A stretch of 64,000 bases of DNA from Candidatus Gracilibacteria bacterium (GTDB taxonomy: Bacteria > Patescibacteriota > Gracilibacteria > BD1-5 > JAGOOR01), in NCBI GenBank assembly GCA_041660965.1, contig JBAZVH010000001.1, positions 248,001-312,000 on the forward strand. Direction: 5' to 3'. Below, piece after piece: positions 30,486 to 41,094 of the stretch (its first letter is position 1; the number at the start of each line of letters is the position of its first letter). Both the position numbers and the translations under genes were made by a program. Under the pieces are notes generated by a model, which worked only from the letters and a program-made list of their open reading frames with translations, had not been told where the DNA came from and ran no database searches.

Positions 30486-33400
30486 TTATTTATTCAGAGA
30501 AATATTTACTGCAAATTCTTCGTCAAGTTCAATGCTTTTTAGTGCTTCAGTCCTTCAGTCCTTCAGTCCTTCAGTAAGAGTACAGAGCGTCTCTGCTTCA
30601 ATTAGTGTTTTATGTGCTTTTAAGATACTTGCAAGTATAGTATTCTCAGACGTTAGAGAAAGCTGTAATCTATCAGTCACTTGGAATCCCATCTCTTTTC
30701 GAGCATCCTGAATCGCACGGATCAAATCACGAGCGTATCCTTCGAAAGTCAACGCTTCATCGAGTGTCGTATCGAGACCGATGACATAGCCGGCATTTCC
30801 AACAAAAGCAATCGTTGATCCTTCTTTTGGTGTGTAAACAGTTTCGAATTCTTCTGAGGTGAGAAGGACTTTTCCTTCAGGTGCTTCTGGGCAGGTTATC
30901 TCAAGACTCCCATCTTCGAGCAATATACCCTTCCCCGCCTTCGCATCAGCAATAATTGTTTTCATCCATTGTTTCCTTTCTGTCGCTCCAATCTGTTTTG
31001 CATCAGGCGAGTAGGTGATGGTCACATATTCTGCTATATCGGAAATAGTATAAATTTTCTTCACATTCAATTCCTCGGCAAGTGTTGCTCGCGCACTTTC
31101 ATCCAGATCAAGAGTAATGGAGGCACTGCGAAGCGGCTGTCGCACACGAAGTTTCTCTCGTCAGCGAATTGCGAGACCAAGGTTTGTGAGATTGTGCAAA
31201 TCTCGCATTTTCTGATTGACTGTGAGATTAAGGAGCAGTGGATTTGCTTCTGGGAAATAGGTGAGGTGAACGGAAGGGAATCAAGTATTAGGAACCAGTC
31301 ATAGTCATAGGTCGGAATTTGTTTTTGAATTATCTGATACAGCTTCTGTTGGATTAATCTCATATAAATCCTTCCTATGACTATCACTCTTACTATGACT
31401 TTGTGTAAGATTCTGATAAAGATACTCCGTAATAAACGGACAAATAGGAGCAAGAAGCTGACAGACCGTCGTTAAGACTTCATGTAAAGTCTCATACGCA
31501 CTGCATTTATCTGCATCCACTTCTTTTCTCCAGAATCTCCGACGATTACGACGGATATACCAATTATTCAGTCCGTCTAGGAAAGTCACAAATCCGTCAC
31601 ATGCTTTCTGAGTATCATAATTATCCATATGTTTTCTCGTATCTTGAATCAACTGATGGAGCTGAGAGAGAATCCAGGTATCTAGTTCGTGAGTTTTTGG
31701 TGTTTTCGGAAATCGATACAGACAGGCATTTTTTGCCCCGGAACCATACAGAACATCCTCACTCTGAAGACCATAAAAATACTGCGTACAGGCACGGGAG
31801 ACACCCACATGGGAACCAATCAATATTTTCTTTCCAGTATTTTCTGCGATGACTCTATCAAGAGCCCCTGATATTCTCCTATAAAATACATTCCAGGGCT
31901 CAACTGAATTCCATCGATATGCTTTACGCATTGTATCAACATCTCGTACTCCTATCTTTGCATAGACCTCTTCGTGAGTCATACCGCTATATTCTCCTGA
32001 ATCCTGCTCATGAAATTCTTCATCCAAAATATATGTTCCAAATCCCGAAATAGTATCAATCGTTCTTTTTCTTGGAGAAGTCATAATAACATCAAAAGGT
32101 GTTTGTTGACTCGCTTGTTGTAGGAGATTTTTTACCTGTTCTCTCCCCACTTCCGACAGATCCGCATCATCTTCAGAACCACTCATTCGTCCCGCCTCAT
32201 TGGATTCACTTTTTCCATGACGTGTAAACCATATTTCCGTTCCATCTGGTTTCCAGCCATCAATATTTGCATACGTCGCAAAGAAGGTGTAGGAATTCCA
32301 GAGGGGTATCAAGACTTTTTTGAGTGACTCTTGGATACCGAGTTCCGAGAAATTCATATCTTCTCCTCGCATAATCGGACCACCCATCAGGTAAAAACGA
32401 AGTGCATCAGCTCCATATTGTTCGATAGTACTTTTTGGATCAGGGTAATTGCCATATGATTTACTCATCTTGCGACCATCTGTTCCATTTATCACGCCCG
32501 TTACGGCGACATTTTTGAAGGATGAGGAACCTTTGACGAGGACACCGAGGACATGCATCACATAAAACCACGCACGAATCTGCCCTGTGTATTCTGCGAT
32601 AAAATCAGCTGGGAAACTCGCCTCCATTTTTTCCTGATTTTCAAACGGATAATGCACCTGAGCATACGGCATAGAAGCACTATCCATCCAGACATCAAGG
32701 ACTTCTGGAATACGACGAAGCGGAGTGCCATCTACGATAAGTGAAGAGAGGAATTGTATACTCCATCCACCAAATTTATGCCCTACCCCGTCGATAGGCA
32801 AGAAAGCGGTATTTAATTCAGTTGCTAGGGACTTCCCATAAGAAAATGGGGCGCTCTTTGAATCATCATCTTTGCTATGAGTTACAATAATTTCTTCTAC
32901 GAGCGTTCGTAATTTTGCCACATCTTCTGTCATCTCTGGGATGACTTTTTCCAGATATTTATTTCCTTTGAGTCCGCTTGGTGCTACGAGAACCAATCGT
33001 TTTAAGTAAATATTTTTCTCACACAAATATTGTATGATTACAGGACAACCAAAACTCGTAGCAATTATTGTGTCATACGAAGTGACATCGATGGTTTCGA
33101 GAGTTTTCCTCCACTTAGCATAACTTGTTTCTTTATTTTTATCAAAATCCGGCACATCAAGCTGAATTCATTGTTTCCTGAGCTCATCCTGTAATGGAAG
33201 CCATTTTCACTCATACCCCTTCTGTAAGCCAGATGATGTCCAGCCATGTATTCCAAGAACCTTCTTCACACTTTTCTGTTTTGTGCTCTTTGTTTTGTGC
33301 TCTTTGGGTAAATAAATCTCGTCTATCGTCGGCCTATGTAGATTGATCTCCTTCCCATCAGGACCGAGGTAGGTAACCCCATACGAAGCATTTTTATATT

Positions 33401-35990
33401 TATCTGGCATTTTTTCTTTTCCGAGTTCCTGCAAAAGCTCCTGAGCAGGAAATCCATGTGTCACAACCAAAACTGTCTTTCCAGCATAATCCCGTTTAAT
33501 GAGTTCGACTACTTTTCGCATTCGAGTCCGAATATCATTTTGTGATTCCCCTGTTTCTCCGAATTTATACTCTGGATCTGCACGGTATTTATTTCGGCTC
33601 TCACGACTCTCTGCATAATTTGTCAGATTTCCAAATTTTCCGTGATTAATCTCACGAAGTTCATCAAGTGTCTGAAGAGTGATTCAGAGTTTTTTTGCAA
33701 TCGGTTCAGCTGTTTGAAGCGTGCGAACAAATGGTGAGGAAAGAATCACTTCAATTCCCTCAGAGGCCAATTTTTCTACCAGTTCCTGAGCTTGTTGCTT
33801 TCATTTCTCCGAAAGTGGAGATTCGCCAATATCATCATAAAAACCAGCGTCATTTGCTTCACTCTGAGCGTGACGAAGGGTAATAACTTTTGTGATTTGC
33901 CCGAGTGGCTTATTGGCTTGGTAGAGTTCTTCTCGAGAACCAATCACGACCCGCTCTGAACCATCTTTATTTTGCCAGATAGGCATTGGTGTTCACCAAA
34001 ACCTTGTACGAGAGATACACCAATCAGGTGCTGATTCAAGAGATTTCAGGAATCTTCCGTGTTTGAAATGGTCAGGAAACCAATTAATACTCTCATTCTG
34101 CTCAATCAGTTCACCCTTGATTCTCTGGATATCGATAAACCAAGACTTCTGTGCTCGTTGCATCAATGGTGTATTACTTCGTGGGCAGTAGGGTACACGG
34201 TGTGTGATAGATTCTTTTTTAAAGAGGGTCCCCTCAGATTTGAGTCGTTCACAAATCGGATCAATACAATCAATGTAGAGCTGTCCTTGGTAATCTGGAA
34301 TTTCAGCCGTATATTTCCCCGCTTCATCGATGGCAGAAGTAATATGAATCCCCTCTTGCTTCGCAAGCTGAAAATCCACATCACCAAATTCTGGCGCCTC
34401 ATGAGCAATACCCGTACCATCCGTATCGGTCACAAAATCAGCGTGATAGATATGGAAACTATTTTCCAAACCCCCTATTTTTCCTCCTCACTTTTCGTCC
34501 CCCTTGTCAGGGGGAAGGTTTGCCATTCCTCCTTGATAAGGGGGGTTGGGGGGGATTTTTTCATGTGTATTTGAATCTATCTCAGTTCCCATTCAACCCC
34601 CCTTTGATTTCCCCTTTATCAAGGGAGTATTTTTCCTCCCCCCTGACAAGGGGGGTAGGGGGGTTTCTCAAATCTGAGATTTTTGATAAAAATCAAAAGG
34701 TGCTTTGTACGTGAGTCCCCCAAGCTCTTCCCCTGGAATTGTTCCAAGAATTTGATAGTCCCCTTTTCCTTTGAAGACTGTTTCAATACGAGAAGTCGCA
34801 ACAATATAGATTTCCTCTGCATGATACACAGAAACATATTGTAAATCACGATTTACAGCAAGTGCCATATGCATCGGTATCGTCCATGGTGTCGTCGTCC
34901 AGGCGAGAATATTAACGGTTCGTGCTTCTGGGATTTCTGGAACAATCACCGGTTCGCGAACACCGGTAAGAAAATCAATCAAATCATATTCCATATAGTG
35001 AATCTCGCTTCGAACAGGCAAACTATCCAATGAAAAATATTCATAGTCAGTAAATTTGTCTTCTTCCAGTTGTATTTTTTGCCCGACAGGAACCACACCA
35101 CGAAATGATAATACTTCATAGAAATTCCCACGATACCCAATATATGTAGAACAATATGGTACGAGTTCGCAGGTGATACCTGTTTCTTCCAATAATTCAC
35201 GGGCAGCACAGGTATGATATGACTCCCCTGGCTCACTACTTCCTCACGGTAACCTCCATAAACCATCCTTTTTATTTTTTATCATCAAGAGCTTTCCTTC
35301 TTCGTCTTGGATGATTATACCTGTAGACTTTTTGACATTATGAAGCGGAAATTTCACCGTAATGGCTGGATCTTGGACATCCTGGTAGCTATCATCCATC
35401 GCAATTTCAAAATTTGAAATCGGGGTTGAAAGTTTCCAAGAATACCATGAAACACGCTTTCCCTCATAGACATATCCCTTCTCCCAGATTTGTTTGAAGA
35501 CCCACATCACAGACTCCATATAATCCTGATCCATCGTACGATACGCATGTTCCATATCCACCCATCGACCGATATGATCGATATACCATACCCAGTCAGC
35601 GGAAGTTTCCCGAGTATAGTTGTAACATTCATCGATAAAGTGCTGAATACCTCCTTCTGATTCTTCGATAGCTTTGTTGGATTCCAGTCCGAGTTTCGCT
35701 TGCACTTTTTGTTCGATAGGCATCCCATGTGCATCCCAACCCCAGACTCGTTCAACTCGTTTTCCCAGCATCGTCTGATAGCGAGGGACGACATCTTTGA
35801 TAATCGAGGAAAGAAGCGTGCCATAATGAGGATTTCCAGTAATAAATGGAGGACCATCATAAAACCGATACGGATTCTCCGCAGGTCGAGAATCGACTGA
35901 TTGTTCAAACGTTTTTTCAGCTTTCCATTTCTGAAGAATTGCCTCTTCGAGTTTCGAGAACTCGGGTTTTCATTTTGGGAGTGGGAACAT
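30486..35990 (-). CDS. ileS: Isoleucyl-tRNA synthetase with four inserted enzyme domains
   Basis: Charges tRNA-Ile. It has 1834 residues; the usual length is about 1050. In order: synthetase start with PHYGT (His55); a Nudix domain at about 219-357 (box Gly250-Ile272: Glu256, REL, EETGI); the editing domain from ILAWTTTPWT at 361; a translated GC-rich repeat at about 441-508; histidine phosphatase 1 at about 702-880 (Arg706-His707, THG with His845); an RBBP9/YdeN-like serine hydrolase at about 905-1085 (LGIHGWT, Ser979, His1071); DGTPLRRIPEVLD at 1087; KMSKS at 1174-1178; histidine phosphatase 2 at about 1252-1415 (Arg1257-His1258, His1394); the anticodon domain; a short low-complexity insert at about 1529-1576; C-terminus. 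All are in one frame through UGA codons. Every inserted domain retains catalytic residues and sits between conserved synthetase blocks. The last codons carry four 8-bp CTGAAGGA-type repeats. Confidence 0.95.
34467..34670 (-). repeat. GC-rich palindromic repeat cluster translated inside ileS
   Basis: About 200 bp of C/G runs (CCCCCTTGTCAGGGGG, CCCCCCTTATCAAGG and variants, in both orientations) interrupt the IleRS editing domain without breaking the frame. The translation reads PLPPLSGG, NPPYQGG and similar. Base composition is unlike the rest of the AT-rich gene. Confidence 0.85.
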
Positions 35991-36034
35991 GCTGCAAAAT
36001 AATAAATAATAAAGAAAAAATAATAAAGTAGGAT

Positions 36035-36949
36035 TTAATTATATTTTTGGTAGGCTTGTTGAATCATTAGAAAAGCATAAGGGAGATCTTCTTTTGATAA
36101 AACCTTCAAATCACATCGCACTCACCATCTTTGAGTTGGTTCATCAACAAGTTTATTTTCAAAATCATTAAAATCAGATTTTCTTAGACTTGGAAAAGCT
36201 AGATTAAGATAACTCTTATAAATATTTACTCATATTAAATTTTGAAATTTATTCTTATATCAAACATAATGCTTATTTATTTTTTCCTGTAAATTTGGGT
36301 CAAGATTTTGGACAAATTTACTAATCTCCTCAAACATTTCTCGTGACTCATTCCAGTCTGTTTTTATCAGATCATCTATTGTATACGTCCGCACCTCTTT
36401 TTGTACCTCTTTCATTTCAGAAGAAAGACTGGTAATTGTCTTAACGCTCTCAGCGGTATTAGTTGCACGAATAGGATTTAACACAACCATATCATCAGAA
36501 AATTGTTTCATTTCCCAAAGTTCTATTGGTAAATCCTTGAAATTGATAGCATCCTGCTGATATCGAGTGAACGCATCGGCAACAAAAATAACCCTTACCG
36601 CTGACCAATCAATATCATCTTTTCGTAATTTTTTTCAGCATTTCTCATTATATTCAAGGATGAAATCAGCTTTATTATTAAGTAACAATGAAAGATATGC
36701 AAAACCTTGATCAATCACAGAATAACTCGATCCTCGCTTGTATTCTATAACAACGAAAGATTCAGTATCGGCATCGAAAGCGAGCGTATCAATACGTAAA
36801 TTATTGAGAGAAAATTCTGTTGTGATAAATTCTAATCAAAAAAATTCCTGAAGATGTTCTTCTGCAATTTTTTGCATATCTTTCTCGAATTTAAATCATA
36901 AATTCTTTACAGATTTCAGAGTATTACCGAGTTTTTTATAGAGCAACAT
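36035..36949 (-). CDS. DUF5655 / PD-(D/E)XK nuclease-like protein
   Basis: This 304-residue soluble protein is joined by six UGA codons. The N-terminal half has a restriction-endonuclease-like core: LEFITTEFSLNNLRIDTLAF (Asp), then ESFVVIEYKRGSSYSVIDQG, in which E-Y-K is the E-x-K part of the PD-(D/E)XK motif, then AYLSLLLNNKADFIL. The C-terminal half (from about 215) with KHYVGYKN and the final ADLPYAFLMIQQAYQ-like segment fits DUF5655, which usually follows this core. Its role is unknown; nuclease-fold proteins of this sort occur near DNA repair and defence genes. It stands alone, with a terminator upstream. Confidence 0.78.
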
Positions 36950-36965
36950 AGAGTAAAATTAAACA

Positions 36966-36996
36966 AATAAAAACACACAAAAAAATAGTTGTGTGC
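36966..36996 (-). terminator. Rho-independent terminator
   Basis: On the minus strand CACACAA and TTGTGTG form a perfect 7-bp stem around eight bases and are followed by TTTTTATTTG. It lies downstream of the YgjP gene region and before the DUF5655 start. Confidence 0.7.
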
Positions 36997-37237
36997 TTCG
37001 GCCAAGAGTAGGTTGTAGAGTTAGGTTGTAGAGTTAGAAAAATCTATCTCTATCACCTATCTCTGGCATCTATTTCCCAGAGATTACCACCGAAAGCGGT
37101 ACTTGATTTGTCTTCGTGACGTGAAGTGTACGGGAAGGTCTACGAGAGTAGATAGTATTTAGTATTTAGTATTTAGATGATGCAAATGCCCTTTCTAACG
37201 ACTAAAAGCTAACAACTAACGACTATTTTCTTCTTCC

Positions 37238-37300
37238 AGCGTGTCCTGCGAAGTTTTTAACGAAGAAGGACGAATCCTGTGATAGCAGGACTAGGACGCT
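37238..37300. repeat. Element bounded by AGCGTGTCCT / AGGACGCT arms
   Basis: The ends pair with one bulged base. Inside are further pairable pieces (TCCTGCGAAG, CCTGTGATAGCAGG) and GAAGTTTTTAACGAAGAAGG. This sequence style recurs in many metagenomic genomes as an intergenic repeat. It overlaps the 3' part of the small ORF at 37257. Confidence 0.55.
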
Positions 37301-37421
37301 GATATATCCAGTATAATCAGAAATAGAGAAATACAATACTTACCGTGAGAAGAGAGGGTGCAAAAAACAACGCTGAAGGTTTTGTAACAGTAGGAGTATA
37401 GTTATCCGCCCTGAGATTCAT
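37257..37421 (-). CDS. Doubtful 54-codon membrane ORF
   Basis: Starting from an ATG that overlaps the last codons of the YgjP gene, this ORF encodes one hydrophobic helix (SALFFAPSLLTVSIVFLYFG, one UGA) and a short tail. The tail is encoded by the hairpin-bounded repeat, which argues that the reading frame may be accidental. The overlap with the upstream gene and the hydrophobic core are the only points in its favour. Confidence 0.3.
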
Positions 37422-37953
37422 ACCCTATCTTCCATCACTTCATCTCTTTATCGAGCTTTTTCGCTCATGGGAGTGTACGTTCGAGTGCATTCCAAAATGC
37501 CTTTTGGTGATGCTTGTGAATCGTATGTGTCAGCTCATGGATGATGATATAATCTCGTAGCTTCTCTGGGAGTCGCATCAATTCGACATTGAGATTGATA
37601 CGGTTTTTATGACTACAGCTCCCCCATCGAGTGAGCTGATGTCGGCATGTGACTGAAGCGTAGGCAAAATTATGCTTCTTCGCAAGCATATGGACACGAT
37701 CAGGGAGAAAGATATGTGCGAGTTTTTTGAGTTCCAAAAGTCTCTCTCGAGAAAGTGGAACTAGAGAATTCATAGTCGATATTTGCTTTTGTATCCAGTT
37801 ATTTTTCTCGGTGATAAATTTTTGAACCGCTGAATCTGTCGTACGTTTTGGTGCACGGATAACGACTTCATTTCACAAATTTACACGCATGTTCATCCGT
37901 CGGAGACGAGGTACGCGGATGACAACCACAGAAAAATTATTGGTTTTCTGCAT
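37402..37953 (-). CDS. YgjP-family zinc metallopeptidase-like protein
   Basis: This 183-residue protein belongs to the YgjP/DUF45 family. Evidence: VTCRHQLTRWGSCSHKNRIN (the family's R-x-x-R-W-G-S-C block) followed by the gluzincin-type motif HELTHTIHKHH with zinc-binding His residues and catalytic Glu, then the short acidic and aromatic end. The N-terminal strand region (NFSVVVIRVPRLRRMNMRV) is normal for the family. Its natural substrate is unknown. Three UGA codons occur. The start at 37953 (ATG) gives the expected beta-strand N-terminus. The preceding gene lies 95 bp away. Confidence 0.88.
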
Positions 37954-38047
37954 AGTATTTTATATGAATTAAGGAGACCCGGAGCTGAGGGAAGGCACAA
38001 AAACAAACAGATTGAGGAAGCGAATTTTTGAACGAGAAAACAAAAAG

Positions 38048-38401
38048 TTATGCGAGTTCAAAACAAGCAATCGCTGCAATACCAAATATAATGCCAAAAA
38101 CTTCTAGTCGAGTAATAGTTTCTCAAAATTTCCAATAACTCACTGTAAGATATGTTACCAGGTTAAACACTTCCATAATAACAGAAGCAACAGCAATATT
38201 TTCAAATCGATAACTTCGAGCGAGAAAATTCAGAGCTATAAAATAAAAAAATATCCCGGCAGTATAGAGTTTCCAAGAATTTCCAGCATCTACCCAAGCG
38301 TTCAGTATGAGGTCGCCAATAGTCAAGAGTATACCCGCTATCAACAAGAGGAGAAATCCATGATGCATAATATGTTTTTTAAAATGGTGTTTAAAGAGCA
38401 T
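38048..38401 (-). CDS. SMR/DMT-type small membrane transporter
   Basis: This 117-residue protein has four hydrophobic helices (about 15-30, 45-62, 68-86 and 96-115), short loops and a conserved-looking Glu in helix 3 (ASVIMEVFN). The last helix becomes visible only after the UGA codon at residue 93. This is the size and plan of small multidrug resistance / DMT proteins such as EmrE, which act as dimers and exchange substrates for protons. The essential Glu14 of EmrE has no obvious counterpart in helix 1, so the assignment is to the broad family only. Confidence 0.65.
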
Positions 38402-38419
38402 AGAGGTCTTTCGATAATC

Positions 38420-38845
38420 CTATGATTTTTTTACTGATTGCCAAACTTTTTTCACCAGCTCGTGTGATTCGTCGACGCCACGTATCTTCTGAAGTTCTTT
38501 TGCCAAATCCCAGTCTCTATCCCTCGTGGCTTGTTCTCACTCAAAATACCCAAGGACATTATAGGGCATCCTCTCTGCAAACTTTGCAACTGCTCGAGGA
38601 CACACACGATTACGATCGATGAGTCATTCGTGATCAAATTTGTGTATCAAAGTCAGGACATCCCACAGGAGATCTCCTATTTCCAGTTCAAGCTCATTGT
38701 GATTTTTTGTTGCCAAGCTCTGACGAATTTCCGCGATTTCATCCTGGGCTCCATCGAGATAATAGGTGACATCTCTTTGCAAAAATCATCCGTTAAACTG
38801 ACGATTGCGTTCTTGGAGCCAGAGAAGTCCAGTGAGTCACTGCAT
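38420..38845 (-). CDS. mazG: MazG-type nucleoside triphosphate pyrophosphohydrolase
   Basis: This 141-residue all-alpha NTP pyrophosphohydrolase has the EExxE and ExxD pair: DGAQDEIAEIRQSL with LELEIGDLLWDVLTLIHKF. A final helical part (RAVAKFAERMPYNVLGYFEG) matches the single-domain MazG forms. It hydrolyses (d)NTPs to the monophosphate and pyrophosphate and is thought to clear non-canonical nucleotides. It has five UGA codons. A TATACT lies 7 bp before the ATG. The stop is 18 bp from the start of the SMR-like gene. Confidence 0.85.
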
Positions 38846-38858
38846 ACAGAATAGTATA
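38846..38858 (-). promoter_or_regulatory. TATACT box with leaderless start for mazG
   Basis: On the minus strand TATACT (38858 to 38853) is followed by 7 bp and the ATG at 38845. The upstream TTGTAA is 15 bp away, slightly close for a -35. The start codon would be at or near +1. Confidence 0.5.
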
Positions 38859-38996
38859 TGATAAAGAGTTTTTTTACAATGCGGACAGTATAAAATAGTA
38901 TACGACAAAAAATGCGATGGTGAAGGTATCATCCCTTGCGACGAAATATGAATATCATATACTACGCGACGTCCTCTATTTCTTAAATATCTTTTT

Positions 38997-39875
38997 ATGG
39001 ACAAACATACTCACACTCCAGAGACTGGCCACACACATCCAGGGCATATTGGTGTGTACGGAGCTATCGTAGGAGCCCTCATCATCTCACTCCTCGGCAC
39101 CTACCTCATCGTACAAAACCAACAGATCGAACAAGTCGGTGGACGTGGTAACTATAAACTGTATCAAAAAATGATAAAAAATCCTAAATACGGTGAAAAT
39201 ATCAAAGGGAATCTCGATGCACAGATCGCTCAGATGGAAGGAACTGCTGGTGATACAGCTCCTTCAGATACTCCAAAAGCTGCTCAACCAGCAGCAGAAG
39301 CAAAAGCATCTGGTACTCTCACAAAAGATGAAGTAACAGCGCTCACAAAAAATGCGTATATCAAAGGTAACACCTCTGCAGATATTCTCTGGATAGAATA
39401 TTCTGACCTTGAGTGCCCATTCTGTAAGCGCCTTCATGACTCATGAGCTATCCAAAATATGGAAAAGAAATATGGAAGTAAACTCGCTCTCATGTTCAAG
39501 CATTATCCCCTCCCATTTCATCCAACAGCCCTCCCGGCTGCTGAATCTGCAGAATGTGTCGGCGAAGCAGGTGGTGGGACGAAATATTTTGCTTTCATAG
39601 AGGGCATCTTCTCAAAAGGAACTCCATCTCAAGATATCATCGATAGTGTCGTCAAAGAAATCGGTCTCGATGCTACGAAGATCAAAACCTGTGCTGACAG
39701 CAAAAAATTCGCTGCGAAGATTACTGCTGATCAGACAGAAGGTTCGAGCAAATTTGGCGTCAATGGTACTCCAGGAAATGTCATCATCAATACCAAAACT
39801 GGTAAATATACTGTCGTTTCAGGTGCTCAACCAGAAGCAAATTTCCAAGCCGCTATCGAAGGGCTCTTGCAATAA
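38997..39875 (+). CDS. DsbA-like thioredoxin-fold protein, membrane anchored
   Basis: This 292-residue protein has a His-rich cytoplasmic start (DKHTHTPETGHTHPGHIG), one helix at about 22-40 (GAIVGALIISLLGTYLIV) and an Ala/Pro/Thr linker to about 110. A DsbA/ScoI-like thioredoxin domain follows, with ILWIEYSDLECPFCKRLHDS, active-site Cys140-Pro-Phe-Cys143, and the cis-Pro loop NGTPGNVI. It probably oxidises or isomerises disulfides of exported proteins; the neighbouring pilins contain several cysteines. One UGA glycine follows the active site. The strong terminator after the gene separates it from the pilin gene at 40040. Confidence 0.9.
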
Positions 39876-39889
39876 GGAATTTCCTCACA

Positions 39890-39921
39890 AAAAACCTCTC
39901 GAGAAATCGGGAGGTTTTTTA
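39890..39921 (+). terminator. Rho-independent terminator
   Basis: AAAAAACCTC and GAGGTTTTTT pair around TCGAGAAATCGG, with a further CGA/TCG-type pairing inside. It lies 15 bp after the DsbA-like gene. Confidence 0.88.
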
Positions 39922-40039
39922 AAAAATAAATAAAGACTGTAAAATCCAAAAAGTCACTAGAGAATATTTTTGTTTCGCAAAAAGATTCCTAGTATATATC
40001 TATTGCGTCTTTTGACGCTCTACTTTCTTTTTTTTCACT

Positions 40040-41056
40040 ATGAAAAAACAATCAGGTTTTACACTTATCGAGCTGATGGTCGTGATGGCTATCATCGCTA
40101 TCCTCGCGACTGCAGGTCTCTCGGCGTATACTGGATATCTCAAAAATGCTCGTGATTCTGCGCGTATAGTCATAGCAAAACAAATTGGTATCAAGGTAGA
40201 ACAGCTCTCCACGATCACTGGCGCTCCTACCCCAGAACAATTGGAAGCATTTCTAAATGCAGAAGGCTTTGCATGGAATGTGTCCACTCCTTCAGAAAAA
40301 GCTCTTGTTCAATTGCCTAATATCGCCAGTAACCTCCTCTGAATACCACGTGCTTTTGCAGCTTTGGCACAAGATCCTGTTGGTTGAAGAGATGTTTGCG
40401 TCGATTATGATGGTAACCCTACTATAGTATGTCAATTTGTCTACTATCGTTTCTCCGATGGGACTTATGCGATTAGCTATGGTGTTGAATTAGTGAAGAA
40501 TCTGGTTAATTACCATGCTTCAGATATATTAGTACCTCAAGCTTGACCCCCTATCTATGGTTCATTTATTGGGAATAACAAAGAGATTTATACAATAAAC
40601 CCCTCCGATACTGCTTTGGAAACATTGCTAGATAGTGGAGGATATGCTCCTATTACTGGAACTCTTGTTGTCTCGATTTTGGATGTTCCCTATGTGCCTC
40701 CTACCACAACATGAACTCCAGAGACGACTACAGGAACTCCAGAGACGACTACAGGAACTCCAGAGACGACTACAGGAACTCCAGAGACGACTACAGGAAC
40801 TCCAGAGACGACTACTGCTGCAAGTTGTGGCAGCACATACTATGACCAATACTCTTGCGACAATAATTCGGGTGGTACGTGTCATTGGGATTATTCCTAT
40901 AATTCATGTCAAGATGGTGCTCCTCCAACAACTACTGCTGCAAGTTGTGGCAGCACATACTATGACCAATACTCTTGCGACAATAATTCGGGTGGTACGT
41001 GTCATTGGGATTATTCCTATAATTCATGTCAAGATGGCCCGTCTTCAACAACATAA
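40040..41056 (+). CDS. Type IV pilin-like protein with TPETTTG repeats and duplicated Cys module
   Basis: This 338-residue protein has the class III signal KKQSGFTLIELMVVMAIIA, cleaved by prepilin peptidase before Phe. The N-terminal 45 residues are almost those of the pilins at 44054 and 44632. The body (50-220) is unlike them. From about 225 five tandem copies of TPETTTG (21-bp units, 40711-40815) make a stalk. After that a 37-residue module with six cysteines (SCGSTYYDQYSCDNNSG and so on) occurs twice, 120 bp apart and almost identical at the DNA level (40811 and 40931). The module is probably an adhesive or binding tip. Four UGA codons occur in the body. No gene on the same strand precedes it within the terminator-bounded unit. 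Confidence 0.85.
40711..40815 (+). repeat. 21-bp tandem repeat, five units
   Basis: The unit ACTCCAGAGACGACTACAGGA encodes TPETTTG. Five units are nearly identical; the first follows a UGA-coded glycine. Such a tract can gain or lose units by slippage without changing frame. Confidence 0.9.
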
Positions 41057-41094
41057 TTGATACACGGAATAGTACAAATTGTTAAAAAGACTAT

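Larger units (their letters stand above)
36950..37401. other. Intergenic stretch with repeats and a doubtful small ORF
   Basis: The 450 bp between the DUF5655 and YgjP genes hold a terminator (36966-36996), a duplicated AGGTTGTAGAGTT, a triple TAGTATT, a CTAACGACTA repeat, the hairpin-bounded element at 37238-37300, and a possible 54-codon ORF. No tRNA or other structured RNA was recognised. Confidence 0.6.

Noticed and set aside
4531..35990. The inserts in LeuRS and IleRS could be inteins.
   Set aside because: There are no splice-junction residues (Cys/Ser start, His-Asn end), no Hint-fold motifs and no homing endonuclease; the inserts are Nudix, hydrolase and phosphatase domains with their own catalytic residues.
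36950..37401. Possible tRNA or tmRNA in the 450-bp gap.
   Set aside because: No cloverleaf, no T-loop consensus and no CCA end were found; the repeats explain the structure seen.
40711..40815. CRISPR-like array in the pilin gene.
   Set aside because: The 21-bp units are contiguous without spacers and encode TPETTTG in frame.
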